Made by a program: the position numbers and the translations under genes. The notes under the pieces are model-generated. The model saw nothing but the letters and a program-made list of their open reading frames with translations, did no database searches and was not told the DNA's origin. From a virus, in the IMG/VR virus record IMGVR_UViG_3300015198_000001, positions 1 through 63,089 of that record: a stretch of 63,089 bases of DNA; one strand, written 5' to 3'. Position 1 is the stretch's first letter. Every line of letters begins with the position of its first letter. Shown here one piece after another: positions 13,640-22,899 of this stretch.

Positions 13640-16235
13640 TAGTTTGATCAGAAACAACCGGCACATGGGTATAACCCGCCTCTATAGCGGCTGCTAGCCG
13701 GTCGTGTCCCTCCACAACATCGTGCATAATGTTACCACCACCCAGATCTACTGGGGTGGCACGTATCGGTGCGACCTTGTGCGGCATCTTGTTGAACATA
13801 TCACGGATCTTGCCGAGTTTCCAGCTGTCGGCAGGAGCCACAGGAAGCCCTGAGACGTGCGACAGTGGCACATGGGTAAAACCGGGCGCTTCTGGGGTCC
13901 ACGTCTTCACAGCGGGCTCTGAGGGGCCTTCTACGTGCCCTGCGGCTTGGTACAGGGGAAGAAACACGGGATCCGCCTCGTTAGGCTTAAAGTGCGGTCT
14001 AGGCTGGCGGATAAACTTCAAGCCGCCCTGCCCACTGTATTTGCGCACCATTTGGTCATCCATGACACCGTCGAGGTGCTTCTGTTGGATAGGAACGGTG
14101 CGACCTGACTCATGTACAAGCTTGGTAGGGTGACCGCCAATACCTTTATTGTCAGGCTTCCAGCCAAACGGTTTCATGTAATCAGCTAGCTCTGAGAAGC
14201 GCAAGCCCTTAATGAGATCGTCTTCGTATTTCTGTAACTTCTTGCCATTACGCTGAGCCTTTAGCTCATCATGCTTTGGTGAGATATAGGTTACCATGCC
14301 ATCGTTGGTGAACCCATACCCTTGCATAAGCGTTACCATAGTACAGTTATGCGATACGATCCCTTGAATTACAAAGCTGGCATCATCCTCGACAGTAATA
14401 TCGTACAATCTAGCCAACCTTGAAACCTTCCCTTTAGGGACCTTAACAACACGTAGTATGGGCACGCTCTGGAACGTATATCCATCCATTGAATTTAATG
14501 CGACACGGCGAATATCAGTGAGTACAGAGGCGGACCCGGACTCCTCCGAATAACGTAGTACATGCCATCCTTGAGAATGCATGTACTCGTCACGCAACCT
14601 ATCTTCATCCTCTTTCTGTTCCCTTGTTTTCTTTCCCTTATATACATCCATCCAGTGACCGCCTCCGTCCCACTCAATGACTGTCTTGACTGACGGGATA
14701 GCGATATCGCCAAAATACTTACCAATTCGGTATTCCAATTCGGCGTCCATGTATTGTGACTTGACAAGATCAAACAGACTACGCTGGTCTTTACTTGGAC
14801 CGCCGCCATTAGCATAGAGCGCCTTGCGCGCTTTTTCGATACCAGCTGGCGTACGTGCCCCCGAGCGATATTGTTCAAGCATAGATTCGCGGTTTTTGTT
14901 CGATACAGCTACACGATGCTTATCGGATTCCCACTGAGCAGCCGAAAGTCGCTTACTATGACACGACCGCGAGCAGGTATCGGGGATTTTATATCTTTGA
15001 ATCCATCGCCCTGACTCGCTTCGGTAAGCCGATTGCCATGTAAACGGACTGTGACACACACTACAGGTCAGGGCGCTCGTGAGCGTGCCGCTCCTATTTT
15101 TTTCTTCGTTCGTGACACGGATACTCTCAGTCCGTCGTTCTCGCTCCATAGCCCCAACTACCCGCCCCTTTGCAGGTCCGGGCTTCCCAACATGGGAAGA
15201 TCCTACACATCGAACGGAACAAAATCTTTTATTTGGCTTTTTGATATCGTGAGGAAAGGGGGTATGGCAATATTCACACTCCTTAAATAGATATTGGAGG
15301 CTATCCGAAGGTTCAAGTCCGTCCGCTCTGACCCAACCTCGTTGAGTCAACAGTAGATGGTCACCTGTCACACGCAATTTATGGATCCTATCTTGCGGAG
15401 TTTTGAATTCCACCCTAAACAAATCTTCATTAGACGGAATACCGTATTTCCCAAAAGTAGATAACACCCTCTTAAATTTACCTGTATGGGTCAATACGCG
15501 GTCGCCAACTACCACATTTTTTAGTGAGACAGTACCCCGCTCTGTAAGTACAGGTGCGCTCCCGTCATACACGCACCTACAGTGAGGGTGTAGCCCGCCT
15601 AGCTTGGGGTTGTCTTCACCCTTCTTGTGGTAACCGTGTCCTAGCTCGCTTACCTTCCATACACGAGGAGTCACTTCGTCGGGCAACAGATGTAGGCGTT
15701 TGCACTCATTACAGAGTGCTCCGTCGTGCACCACGATAAAGTACACAACTGGGTCTTCGATACCTACTGACTGATTAACCTTGATAATGCCATCGAGTAC
15801 AGATACGTTCTTAGCGGTAGCAGTCTCTGAAGTAATAATACGCTCGACATTGGATGTAATGTCACCCCATAGGTCTGCGATCTTGCCGCCCAGTACGGTC
15901 TTCCAATCAGTATCGATACCATTGACCGAGGCATCGGATAGGAATTGGCGTATCTCAGCTAAAGTCTTAGCCTTGGCCGAACCCTTGACTGCATCCAGGT
16001 AGGAGTCGGCAATATCGATGAGTCCATTAAGGGTATCTACGTTAGGTTTGGCACCTTCCTCAGTTGCGGCTGCCTCGAAGACACCCGGCAGGCTGAGAGG
16101 GTGCTGATAGGATACCTGGATACGGCTTTCCACCGACTGTGGACCGAGGAATCTAGTCTTAGCACGGTTGAATAACTCGTCAATCGCGGCTGAGATCTCC
16201 TTGACCGCTTTACGACTCAGATTGTGCTTTGGCAT
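13575..16235 (-). CDS. Head morphogenesis protein (Mu gp30/SPP1 gp7-like) with intein
   Basis: 886 residues as translated, 476 after removal of the intein (residues 221-630). The N-terminal half has the minor-head-protein motif: HDGALCNECKRLH, then GGLHPHCRC, the cysteine/histidine cluster of the Mu F/SPP1 gp7 family, whose members sit with the portal and help assemble the head. The intein is inserted exactly in this cluster, between R220 and C631. The C-terminal 130 residues carry a ParB/Srx-like segment (EGHDRLAAAIEAGYTHVPVV), often fused to such proteins. The gene starts three bases downstream of the portal stop. The ATG at 16235 is the only sensible start. Confidence 0.8.
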   Translation of the reverse strand: MPKHNLSRKAVKEISAAIDELFNRAKTRFLGPQSVESRIQVSYQHPLSLPGVFEAAATEEGAKPNVDTLNGLIDIADSYLDAVKGSAKAKTLAEIRQFLSDASVNGIDTDWKTVLGGKIADLWGDITSNVERIITSETATAKNVSVLDGIIKVNQSVGIEDPVVYFIVVHDGALCNECKRLHLLPDEVTPRVWKVSELGHGYHKKGEDNPKLGGLHPHCRCVYDGSAPVLTERGTVSLKNVVVGDRVLTHTGKFKRVLSTFGKYGIPSNEDLFRVEFKTPQDRIHKLRVTGDHLLLTQRGWVRADGLEPSDSLQYLFKECEYCHTPFPHDIKKPNKRFCSVRCVGSSHVGKPGPAKGRVVGAMERERRTESIRVTNEEKNRSGTLTSALTCSVCHSPFTWQSAYRSESGRWIQRYKIPDTCSRSCHSKRLSAAQWESDKHRVAVSNKNRESMLEQYRSGARTPAGIEKARKALYANGGGPSKDQRSLFDLVKSQYMDAELEYRIGKYFGDIAIPSVKTVIEWDGGGHWMDVYKGKKTREQKEDEDRLRDEYMHSQGWHVLRYSEESGSASVLTDIRRVALNSMDGYTFQSVPILRVVKVPKGKVSRLARLYDITVEDDASFVIQGIVSHNCTMVTLMQGYGFTNDGMVTYISPKHDELKAQRNGKKLQKYEDDLIKGLRFSELADYMKPFGWKPDNKGIGGHPTKLVHESGRTVPIQQKHLDGVMDDQMVRKYSGQGGLKFIRQPRPHFKPNEADPVFLPLYQAAGHVEGPSEPAVKTWTPEAPGFTHVPLSHVSGLPVAPADSWKLGKIRDMFNKMPHKVAPIRATPVDLGGGNIMHDVVEGHDRLAAAIEAGYTHVPVVSDQTIKRQPLFHEQKSDQGPSQVPP
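14346..15575 (-). mobile_element. Intein with Vsr/DUF559-like nuclease (in head morphogenesis gene)
   Basis: 410 residues from Cys221 (CVYDGSAPVLTERGTVSL) to VSHN at residue 630, with Cys as the +1 residue. Splicing blocks are visible: the N-terminal Cys, block B-like VTGDHLLLT, RLYDITVEDDASFVIQG near the C-terminus, and final His-Asn. There is no LAGLIDADG pair. Instead there are two Cys zinc motifs (CEYC...CSVRC near 320-343 and CSVC...CSRSC near 391-425) and a nuclease core VIEWDGGGHW with RDEYMHSQGWHVLRYSE (about 519-565). This matches DUF559/Vsr-type PD-(D/E)XK enzymes. It inserts into the conserved HPHCRC site. Confidence 0.85.
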
Positions 16236-16238
16236 TGC

Positions 16239-19200
16239 TTAGCTCTTTGGTACAAAGTGCTCAACGGTATCCATAAAGGATTTTAGGGTGGCATCTCTTT
16301 CTTCATGCCACTTGTCCATAGTCGATTTAACAGTCTTACGCTGTTGTGCAAGTACTCGGCGCTTAGAGGGAGTTAGTTGTTTCTCTGTTTTAGTTAGCAA
16401 TCCCATGAGCTGATCTAGACCACGAGTCAAGTCTGACTCTTCCTGCTGAGGAGGCTGAGCTTGCCCTTGACCGCCCTGGGGAGGCGCACCGCCTTCAGGA
16501 GGTTGACCTTTGCCGTCAGGGCCCTGGCTTGGCTGACCACCCTGAGCCGCTTGGGCTTGGGCTTGCTGAGCTTGCGCTTGCATCTGCTGTTGTTGCATAA
16601 GGTTATTAACCTGACTGAACCAGTACTGATCTCGACGGTATGCCAGAGAGGGGTCCTTGCTTGCCCCTTCTCGTCCGCAGAATTTTTCCAGTATTTCCCC
16701 TACTGTAAAGAGGGAGTTTATGTATTCCCAAATAGTAGGGTTAAGTGGTAAGTCGCCTGCCCATTCTTCACCTAGCGGATCCTTCTCAACTCTTTCACGT
16801 ACCTCGTCGTAGGTCATGTGAATAACCATGTCCTGCTGAAGACGTACTGACTCCTTCTCGGCTGTTTCCGCGTCAAGACCAACTAGCTTGATTACACACA
16901 GTTTTGCTAGGTTTTCGTCAATAAGTGGGAAAATGCGTGAGTTGAGGAAGTCCTGGAACTGGCTAATGAGTGGCCTTATGCCTACATCGCGATGGGCCTC
17001 AAGTTTGTATTCATTGTTGCTGTTATGTACTTGAAATCCTTGAAGAATTTGCGCGTGCTCTTTGTCGAATACCTCAACATCAACCATGGGCACTACGGAG
17101 CCATGTACAACTAGCTCAGTGACAGGCTCGACGTGATAGTCACACATCCACGCAGGAACTTGTCCAATTTCAGATAAAAACTCCTGAAGCTTATTAAATG
17201 AAACAGTACGCTTCCCTTGAATAATTCCCTTAATATTATCCCTAGTCCTTTTTCCCCAAGACTTAAACAACGTAGTCTCAATTAAAGGTCCCAGTAGGCG
17301 AGCGGCTAAGGTAGTGGGGGCAGCGCCTAAGCTCCATTTTTGGTCACGGCGACGTGCCAGTTTGTGAGATTGAATAAACCCAATCTGTTCCCAGAACAAG
17401 TTTTTATCTTTGACATACAGCTGTTTCTCTAGTTCTTTATCTCCAAAAGAACATCGCACGATCCCATTACAAGCAAGCGTCCTGATTCCCAGCCCGAGCA
17501 ACATCTGTCCCACCTGTTCCCGAGTACTATCAGCCTGCATGGTCAGCACTATGGCCCCTTGCTTAGTCGCGTGTCCATCGGCAGAAAAAAGCCCCTTCAA
17601 GAAAGCCTTACGGTATTCAATTGGTAGCACATGGAAGACAGCAGGGATAGACTTGTCCCTAGAGCTAAACGAAAAACCGATCTCTTTCAAAAAAGCACAA
17701 AACTCATTACTATAAATGGTGTTGGTAATACGTGTTTTGGCGACAGTCTTAAACCCGTATTCAGATTTGAGCTTAGTTGCTTCTTCTTCCGTAACAACAC
17801 GCTCGTGCTGCTTAACGTCAAACCCAAAGTCCGTCAATGTTTTTGCGTGGCTCTCCCAAATGTCGCGTTCCTTGTCATGGTGGTAAAACAACTTGAGCCC
17901 GCCACCATGAACGTTTGCTACCGGTTCGATTAAAGTACCGTCACCAATTGACCAGCCAAGAACCTCCATCATGGCAGGGGTAAACACTTTACCCCTGAAC
18001 ATTGGAATTTTAGAGGCATCACCGGGTACAGGTTTTGCATTGACAACCAACAGGTCGCCTACACGTAACTTTTCTTGACGCTTCCAGGCTAGGTCCCCCT
18101 CATCCGTCAACACTCGAAAGCGATGGTCGGGGCTTGTTTTTAGGGTTAGGTTTCCTGCACGAGTTTCGCATAGGATTTTATCGCCTGTGCGGAATAGGCG
18201 AGCAGCTGTGTATTCCGTTCCGGTCCAGACGCGAACCGGCACTTCGTTTTTGATGTTACCTAGTAGGTCCTTCGCTGACACCGCGCCATTGTCAGTCCAA
18301 AGTATGCTATCCTCTTGAAAACACTCTGACAATGCTTGGTTATTGGTACCTCTAGAAAGGTGAGCGTAGCCCGGAAGCTCTTCCGGGCTCATCTGGAATG
18401 CTGACAGAATCACCCGTGCATTGCTATCAGACAGATACTGAAACTCCATGTCTCGCGAGCTATTATCAATAGGAGCCCATGTGATCTCATCTTGGGGACC
18501 AATACCAAAGACAGGCATACGCCATGCGTTGTTTACGCTATTGATAGAGGCATTAAACTGTTGACGAATAGTAGCTACAATGGCTGGACTAACGTCTTCT
18601 GACTTGATGATAAGCATGCCACGTGCTGCACGGCCTGCTTGGAAGTAAAGCTTATTATGGGTAACGATATTGATGTGGGTAGTAACTGCCGCAATCATTG
18701 TGTCGATTGGGGTAAGTGGGTAGCCACACAGTTCCACGTCCGTGACTGGGTATACGTTATGAACTACGCATTCATCTGGAGTAAAGGCCTGAACTGGGCG
18801 ACCTTCGATCACCTGAACATGGGCATACTCGCCATGCTCCATCTTGTCTGGAATGAATTTTTCGTTCTTCAGTTGTTCAAGTAACAGACGAGCCTGTTTA
18901 CGTACCTGCTCGGCAGCTTTCGTTTGTGGAGTGGCTTTATAGATAGTGCCTGCATCGATAGGGCGGAAAGAGTGAAACTTTTTTTCACCATCCTCAGTTA
19001 CATGGATAATTTCCGTAGCAAAGCGTCCTACAATAACTGCATTGCGTGTTTGCTGGTATAAGAACTGGGAAAGGGTCATGCGGTCAGCATCTGCCCACCC
19101 AGCTACACGTCCACACATAGAGAGGCAGTCGCGGGCCTTCTCAATACGACTCTGGATCTCATCTTTATAGTTCTTTTCTTTGTCATTCAAGACACCCGGC

Positions 19201-19619
19201 TTAGGTTCAATCTTGAAACCGGTTGAGAAACGGTCAGGTTGAGGGCGTCCAAAGGCTGCTATCTGATTGCTACGTACACCTACGATAGCGGCTACTAGGT
19301 CGTCCTGAATTGCGATACGCTTAAGCACTGAATCGGGTAGGAGTCGAGTTTTGGTATAGAACAGCGCCTGGAATTCATTGGTGACAGTAGGGTCACGTTC
19401 AAAGGCCAAACGCTCAATCGAGTCCTGTGCATCACCGTTGAGCACATTCATAATGCTCTTCAGTAAGGGGCTCTCTGCGCCTGCGGCGGCACCAGTACCA
19501 ATAGACTTGGTCAACTTGGCTATATTGGTACTGTTAGGATCAGCTACGCTAATCATAATGGTCTGTTTGGCGCTAGCGCTTTTATTTGAGAGCGCTTGGC
19601 TTAGGGGTGATTTAGCCAT
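16239..19619 (-). CDS. Portal protein with intein
   Basis: 1126 residues as translated, about 692 after splicing out residues 433-866. The exteins match large-phage portal proteins: YQQTRNAVIVGRFATEI, HGEYAHVQVIEG, NKLYFQAGRAARGMLIIKSED, SRDMEFQYLSDSNARVILSAFQMSPEELPG and LSRGTNNQALSE. After the intein come YKLEAHRDVGIRPL and a Gln/Gly/Pro-rich stretch (about 1010-1060). The portal forms the ring through which DNA enters and leaves the head and to which the terminase docks. The TerL gene lies one gene upstream on the same strand, the usual order. Confidence 0.85.
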   Translation of the reverse strand: MAKSPLSQALSNKSASAKQTIMISVADPNSTNIAKLTKSIGTGAAAGAESPLLKSIMNVLNGDAQDSIERLAFERDPTVTNEFQALFYTKTRLLPDSVLKRIAIQDDLVAAIVGVRSNQIAAFGRPQPDRFSTGFKIEPKPGVLNDKEKNYKDEIQSRIEKARDCLSMCGRVAGWADADRMTLSQFLYQQTRNAVIVGRFATEIIHVTEDGEKKFHSFRPIDAGTIYKATPQTKAAEQVRKQARLLLEQLKNEKFIPDKMEHGEYAHVQVIEGRPVQAFTPDECVVHNVYPVTDVELCGYPLTPIDTMIAAVTTHINIVTHNKLYFQAGRAARGMLIIKSEDVSPAIVATIRQQFNASINSVNNAWRMPVFGIGPQDEITWAPIDNSSRDMEFQYLSDSNARVILSAFQMSPEELPGYAHLSRGTNNQALSECFQEDSILWTDNGAVSAKDLLGNIKNEVPVRVWTGTEYTAARLFRTGDKILCETRAGNLTLKTSPDHRFRVLTDEGDLAWKRQEKLRVGDLLVVNAKPVPGDASKIPMFRGKVFTPAMMEVLGWSIGDGTLIEPVANVHGGGLKLFYHHDKERDIWESHAKTLTDFGFDVKQHERVVTEEEATKLKSEYGFKTVAKTRITNTIYSNEFCAFLKEIGFSFSSRDKSIPAVFHVLPIEYRKAFLKGLFSADGHATKQGAIVLTMQADSTREQVGQMLLGLGIRTLACNGIVRCSFGDKELEKQLYVKDKNLFWEQIGFIQSHKLARRRDQKWSLGAAPTTLAARLLGPLIETTLFKSWGKRTRDNIKGIIQGKRTVSFNKLQEFLSEIGQVPAWMCDYHVEPVTELVVHGSVVPMVDVEVFDKEHAQILQGFQVHNSNNEYKLEAHRDVGIRPLISQFQDFLNSRIFPLIDENLAKLCVIKLVGLDAETAEKESVRLQQDMVIHMTYDEVRERVEKDPLGEEWAGDLPLNPTIWEYINSLFTVGEILEKFCGREGASKDPSLAYRRDQYWFSQVNNLMQQQQMQAQAQQAQAQAAQGGQPSQGPDGKGQPPEGGAPPQGGQGQAQPPQQEESDLTRGLDQLMGLLTKTEKQLTPSKRRVLAQQRKTVKSTMDKWHEERDATLKSFMDTVEHFVPKS
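17022..18323 (-). mobile_element. LAGLIDADG intein in the portal gene
   Basis: 434 residues from Cys433 (CFQEDSILWTDNGAVSAKDL) to FQVHN at 866, with Ser867 as the +1 residue. Blocks: N-terminal Cys; LKTSPDHRFRVLT (block B); VLGWSIGDG and FLKGLFSADG (two dodecapeptide motifs of a LAGLIDADG endonuclease); VDVEVFDKEHAQILQGFQVHN at the end. The exteins rejoin as NQALSE-SNNEYKLEAH. It is probably active for splicing because both terminal residues and the +1 nucleophile are present. Confidence 0.9.
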
Positions 19620-19625
19620 TATAAT

Positions 19626-20621
19626 TTACTCCGCACTCATAATGGAGACGGACATAGGTGCAGCGGAACGGTTAACCACACTCAAGCTCCAAGCAGGTCC
19701 CCACTGTTCCATCCACCCCATACTCTCAGGGTCGCCCGCCACAAGAGGCGAGATACGATGTAGCTGACCTGTGTCTCCATTAGTCTGTACAGCAGCTTCT
19801 TGATCACATTCAACACGCAAGAAGCGCTTTGAAAACTTGTATATCTGTAAACCAGCCGCACCCGGTAAAATAGCTGCTTCAAGGGCGAGAGGCAGGGTGC
19901 TTACGACCTCGAAATAGGTAGGAGTAATGTTGTTGATTGTATAAGACCTTTGAGTAGACTGCGAAAACCCAGCTGAAATCTCTACCTTGTCGTTAATCTG
20001 TGAGCCAAAGGCGCTGAAGGCGCTGAATTGGATATTGGAAGTAACCGCTGCTACTTGATTGGCGCCCGAGAAAATCTGATTTGGAGGGCGCGCGAGCATT
20101 AACACACGGGTAGCAACTCCTAGCACAATCCATTGCCCGCTGTTCATCGGGTCAAATGGGCTAGTAACGTCACCTGTGACTAAACCAGGAACAAGTACCG
20201 TATCTCCTACCTGGACTGCCGCGAAAATAGTAGATACCACCTCTGGCGAGGCAGTCACGCTGACAGAACCATTGCTGTTGACCGCGAAGGTCAAAGAAAC
20301 GGCCCCCGCCACGTTGAGAGCACGATCGGTCCTAAACCCAGGAGAAGTGCCAGCCGTGACCGTAAAACGATAAATAGAGGGGTCTAGGGGGCTCTGGGTG
20401 ACCGCGAAGGCCGTGGTGCCATCACTAGTCAAAGTCCTTGAGCCGTTAAAGATACTTAGTGTACTTGACGGGTCTATCGTGTACTGCTCCGACTTTGGGT
20501 TATTGACTACAATGCCCTGAAAGTTACGCGACCAGTCAAAGAAGCGTCTCTTCGGCGCACTAGTAGCAACCGAATCGCCGTATGCGACCGCTGAAGACAA
20601 AAGATTGAGGATACCGATCAT
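19626..20621 (-). CDS. Predicted virion structural protein (331 aa)
   Basis: Lies between TerL and portal. The sequence is rich in Thr, Ser, Val and beta-strand patterns, with no enzymatic motif. The first residues (MIGILNLLSSAVAYGDSVA) look weakly hydrophobic but not like a clear signal. Position suggests a head, neck or decoration protein. Short repeats of the kind (T/S)V(S/T)VT occur. The family was not recognised. Confidence 0.5.
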   Translation of the reverse strand: MIGILNLLSSAVAYGDSVATSAPKRRFFDWSRNFQGIVVNNPKSEQYTIDPSSTLSIFNGSRTLTSDGTTAFAVTQSPLDPSIYRFTVTAGTSPGFRTDRALNVAGAVSLTFAVNSNGSVSVTASPEVVSTIFAAVQVGDTVLVPGLVTGDVTSPFDPMNSGQWIVLGVATRVLMLARPPNQIFSGANQVAAVTSNIQFSAFSAFGSQINDKVEISAGFSQSTQRSYTINNITPTYFEVVSTLPLALEAAILPGAAGLQIYKFSKRFLRVECDQEAAVQTNGDTGQLHRISPLVAGDPESMGWMEQWGPAWSLSVVNRSAAPMSVSIMSAE

Positions 20622-20660
20622 TGGAAGGCCTTAGGTAAGGGTCTGATGAGAAGATTGTGT

Positions 20661-22613
20661 TTAACTGAAGTCAAAAACCATGGAGCCGGTCTTAACCATT
20701 CCACCTGGGGGTGAAAGATCGTCGGATACCTCCGTTTGACCGGTGAGTAAATCAATCTGTTTCTTCATCCAATCTTGCTGAGTTGGGGATCGCGAGGAAG
20801 GAGCTAGTGTTTGGGTGAGCACCTTGTCTGGTGCCGTTGTCAGTCTACCCTTTAGGTCAAATAGACTAAGCATCACATAACGCAATGCATCCAATTCATC
20901 ATCGTCATCTTCGTCGGGAATATCGGTAGGCTTACCGGCTGCATCTATTTTCCAGTGGTATGCACCAAAACGTTTTGCCAGCAATTCACAACCGTCATCA
21001 CCCCTTAGAAAGAACAGGGAAGGGTTACCAGCGGATGGCATCAACTTGCGACGAATAATCTCAATACCCGCCACCACGCTTCCCGCATATTTATTTACAG
21101 TCTTTACTCTATACCCTTTACGACGAAAAGTGGCAATGTCTGCGGCGGCTTCTGGATCGGGGTAAACCGTTCCATTTAGATGCTTGATGCGTGCATCACA
21201 AACTGCTACTTTTTGTTCTAGTTCTAATTCTGCCATTGAGATGACATCGAAGACGTAAAAGTTTTGTCCGTCAAGCGCTCCAGTATCTACAGCAAAATTA
21301 TGCGTGTAACCAAAATCCATACCAGAATGGAACGATACTTGTCGTCCCTTCATCAACTGGAGAAGACCCGGTTTATCTAGTGTCTCTGGGATGTGTTCAT
21401 CTGGCCCTAGGATCCTACGAGCCATCTGATAGGCGGTGAGCATATGGATAGCTGCGTTGAAGTTAGGGAACACAAGGCCTTCTTGTGAAGCCTTACGACA
21501 GAGAAGCTGTGCATTCGCCATCTGGGCCGACATACTCTTGAATTTAGATACAACGTCGGCAAGCGGCTTGAGCAATTTACTTGTGCTAGTCTGATTAGGT
21601 AGGCGACCCCGGCAGGCTGCGAAAATGGTGCAATTCTTTAGGCAGCCAGCAAACCCTTCGGTTTGGATAAACTCAGACTTAGACTGTGGATCAAGTAAAT
21701 CGTAGTTTGGTTTATCAATAGCTTTTAACGTATCGTCATTTACGAAAATGGGGATATTCGGTTCTTCAGGGAGGTGACGAGTGGTGGGGCATCGGCTCGT
21801 TACATCTATAATGTTCCAATGCCTAATGTGTAGTGATGGAGAGCCCGTATTGGGGTCATTGTACGCAGCGTCAATCTCTTTCTGTACTAATCCGAATGAA
21901 AACTTACGGGTGGAGGTAAGAAGGGTAATTGGTGGCATCCCGTTGATGGCACAGGGGATCGCCTTTGCTTCTTCGTATGCCAGCTTGTCCTCAACAATAT
22001 CTATTTCGTCCAGTACGAAGAAGGGGGCGTGGAGGCCGTTCGCCCCCTGAAGGGTTGCTACCACGATCTTGATGTACAGATTGATCTCTACGTGCCGATC
22101 TTTGGCGTCAGGTGCCAATACGGCGTATTCAACCTGATTAAGGATAGAACCGTCAGGTGCGTCAAACCATAGAAGCTCTACCTCTGTTTCATTCTTCTTG
22201 GAAACAAAGTCACGAAGGAATGGTTTATTGAGGAAATTTTTGACATAACGCTGACAGATTTGAGACTGCGATTTAATGGCAGCCATGTGACCCACCGAGC
22301 GACGACAATGGAAGACGGATAGAATCTCTAGGATAGATGCACCAAGCGTCTTAAACGAGTCACGGGAAGCGTAGGTGAGCACTCTGGTGAATTCAGGTCG
22401 ATCCCCTTTGAGTAGAGCGGAATAAAGCTCCCACATTGCGCTCATAGGACTGGCGGTGCTGTCTGGATCAACAATACCGTCAGGTATATCGACACCAAGA
22501 TACACGTTTACCCAGCGGTGTAGGCTGTCCTGATCCTTGCATGGAACAAACAGTGCCTTACGCTTAAGCTCTTCGATGGTGGGTAGCAACTTACTCATAT
22601 CATTACCAGCCAA
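20661..22613 (-). CDS. terL: Terminase large subunit
   Basis: 650 residues. The N-terminal ATPase has a P-loop-like ASRDSFKTLGAS (residues about 82-93; it departs from the usual GKT ending) and a Walker B FFVLDEIDIVED. The C-terminal nuclease half has the RNase-H-fold opening GMDFGYTHNFAVDTG and a later acidic DDDDELDALRY. Together they cut concatemeric DNA and pump it into the prohead through the portal. The C-terminus ends MVFDFS. The start overlaps the end of the upstream 98-residue gene by 11 bases. Confidence 0.85.
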   Translation of the reverse strand: MAGNDMSKLLPTIEELKRKALFVPCKDQDSLHRWVNVYLGVDIPDGIVDPDSTASPMSAMWELYSALLKGDRPEFTRVLTYASRDSFKTLGASILEILSVFHCRRSVGHMAAIKSQSQICQRYVKNFLNKPFLRDFVSKKNETEVELLWFDAPDGSILNQVEYAVLAPDAKDRHVEINLYIKIVVATLQGANGLHAPFFVLDEIDIVEDKLAYEEAKAIPCAINGMPPITLLTSTRKFSFGLVQKEIDAAYNDPNTGSPSLHIRHWNIIDVTSRCPTTRHLPEEPNIPIFVNDDTLKAIDKPNYDLLDPQSKSEFIQTEGFAGCLKNCTIFAACRGRLPNQTSTSKLLKPLADVVSKFKSMSAQMANAQLLCRKASQEGLVFPNFNAAIHMLTAYQMARRILGPDEHIPETLDKPGLLQLMKGRQVSFHSGMDFGYTHNFAVDTGALDGQNFYVFDVISMAELELEQKVAVCDARIKHLNGTVYPDPEAAADIATFRRKGYRVKTVNKYAGSVVAGIEIIRRKLMPSAGNPSLFFLRGDDGCELLAKRFGAYHWKIDAAGKPTDIPDEDDDDELDALRYVMLSLFDLKGRLTTAPDKVLTQTLAPSSRSPTQQDWMKKQIDLLTGQTEVSDDLSPPGGMVKTGSMVFDFS

Positions 22614-22899
22614 CAGACTTGTAAACTGCCCTTAGCTTTTCTTTGCCAATGTCCGAATGAGCTTGACAGAAGGTAGCGTGAATGGCAGGCTTAGAGGCGA
22701 CTACAGTTCCCTGCTCGTTGGTATACTCCATTTGACCAGCAGATATCTGATAGAATTCTAATGAACCAACACAGTCGGCTGGATCGTACATCTGAAACTT
22801 GGCGTAACAAGCATAAGGCTTAGCTGAGTCATCGTCGCATGACTCGCCATCTTGCCCGATCGCCTTCGTGGAAAACGCTTCCATAGTAGTCTTTACCAT
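22603..22899 (-). CDS. Hypothetical protein (98 aa)
   Basis: Small soluble protein between the probable TerS and TerL genes, overlapping both by one to eleven bases, so probably co-translated. Four cysteines (residues 17, 25, 35, 83 approximately) and a mostly polar sequence. It may be part of the packaging machinery, but the evidence is position only. Confidence 0.5.
   Translation of the reverse strand: MVKTTMEAFSTKAIGQDGESCDDDSAKPYACYAKFQMYDPADCVGSLEFYQISAGQMEYTNEQGTVVASKPAIHATFCQAHSDIGKEKLRAVYKSVGW

Noticed and set aside
15300-15330. GGTTCAAGTCCG resembling a tRNA T-arm
   Set aside because: It lies in the coding frame of the head-gene intein, and no acceptor or anticodon stem can be built around it.
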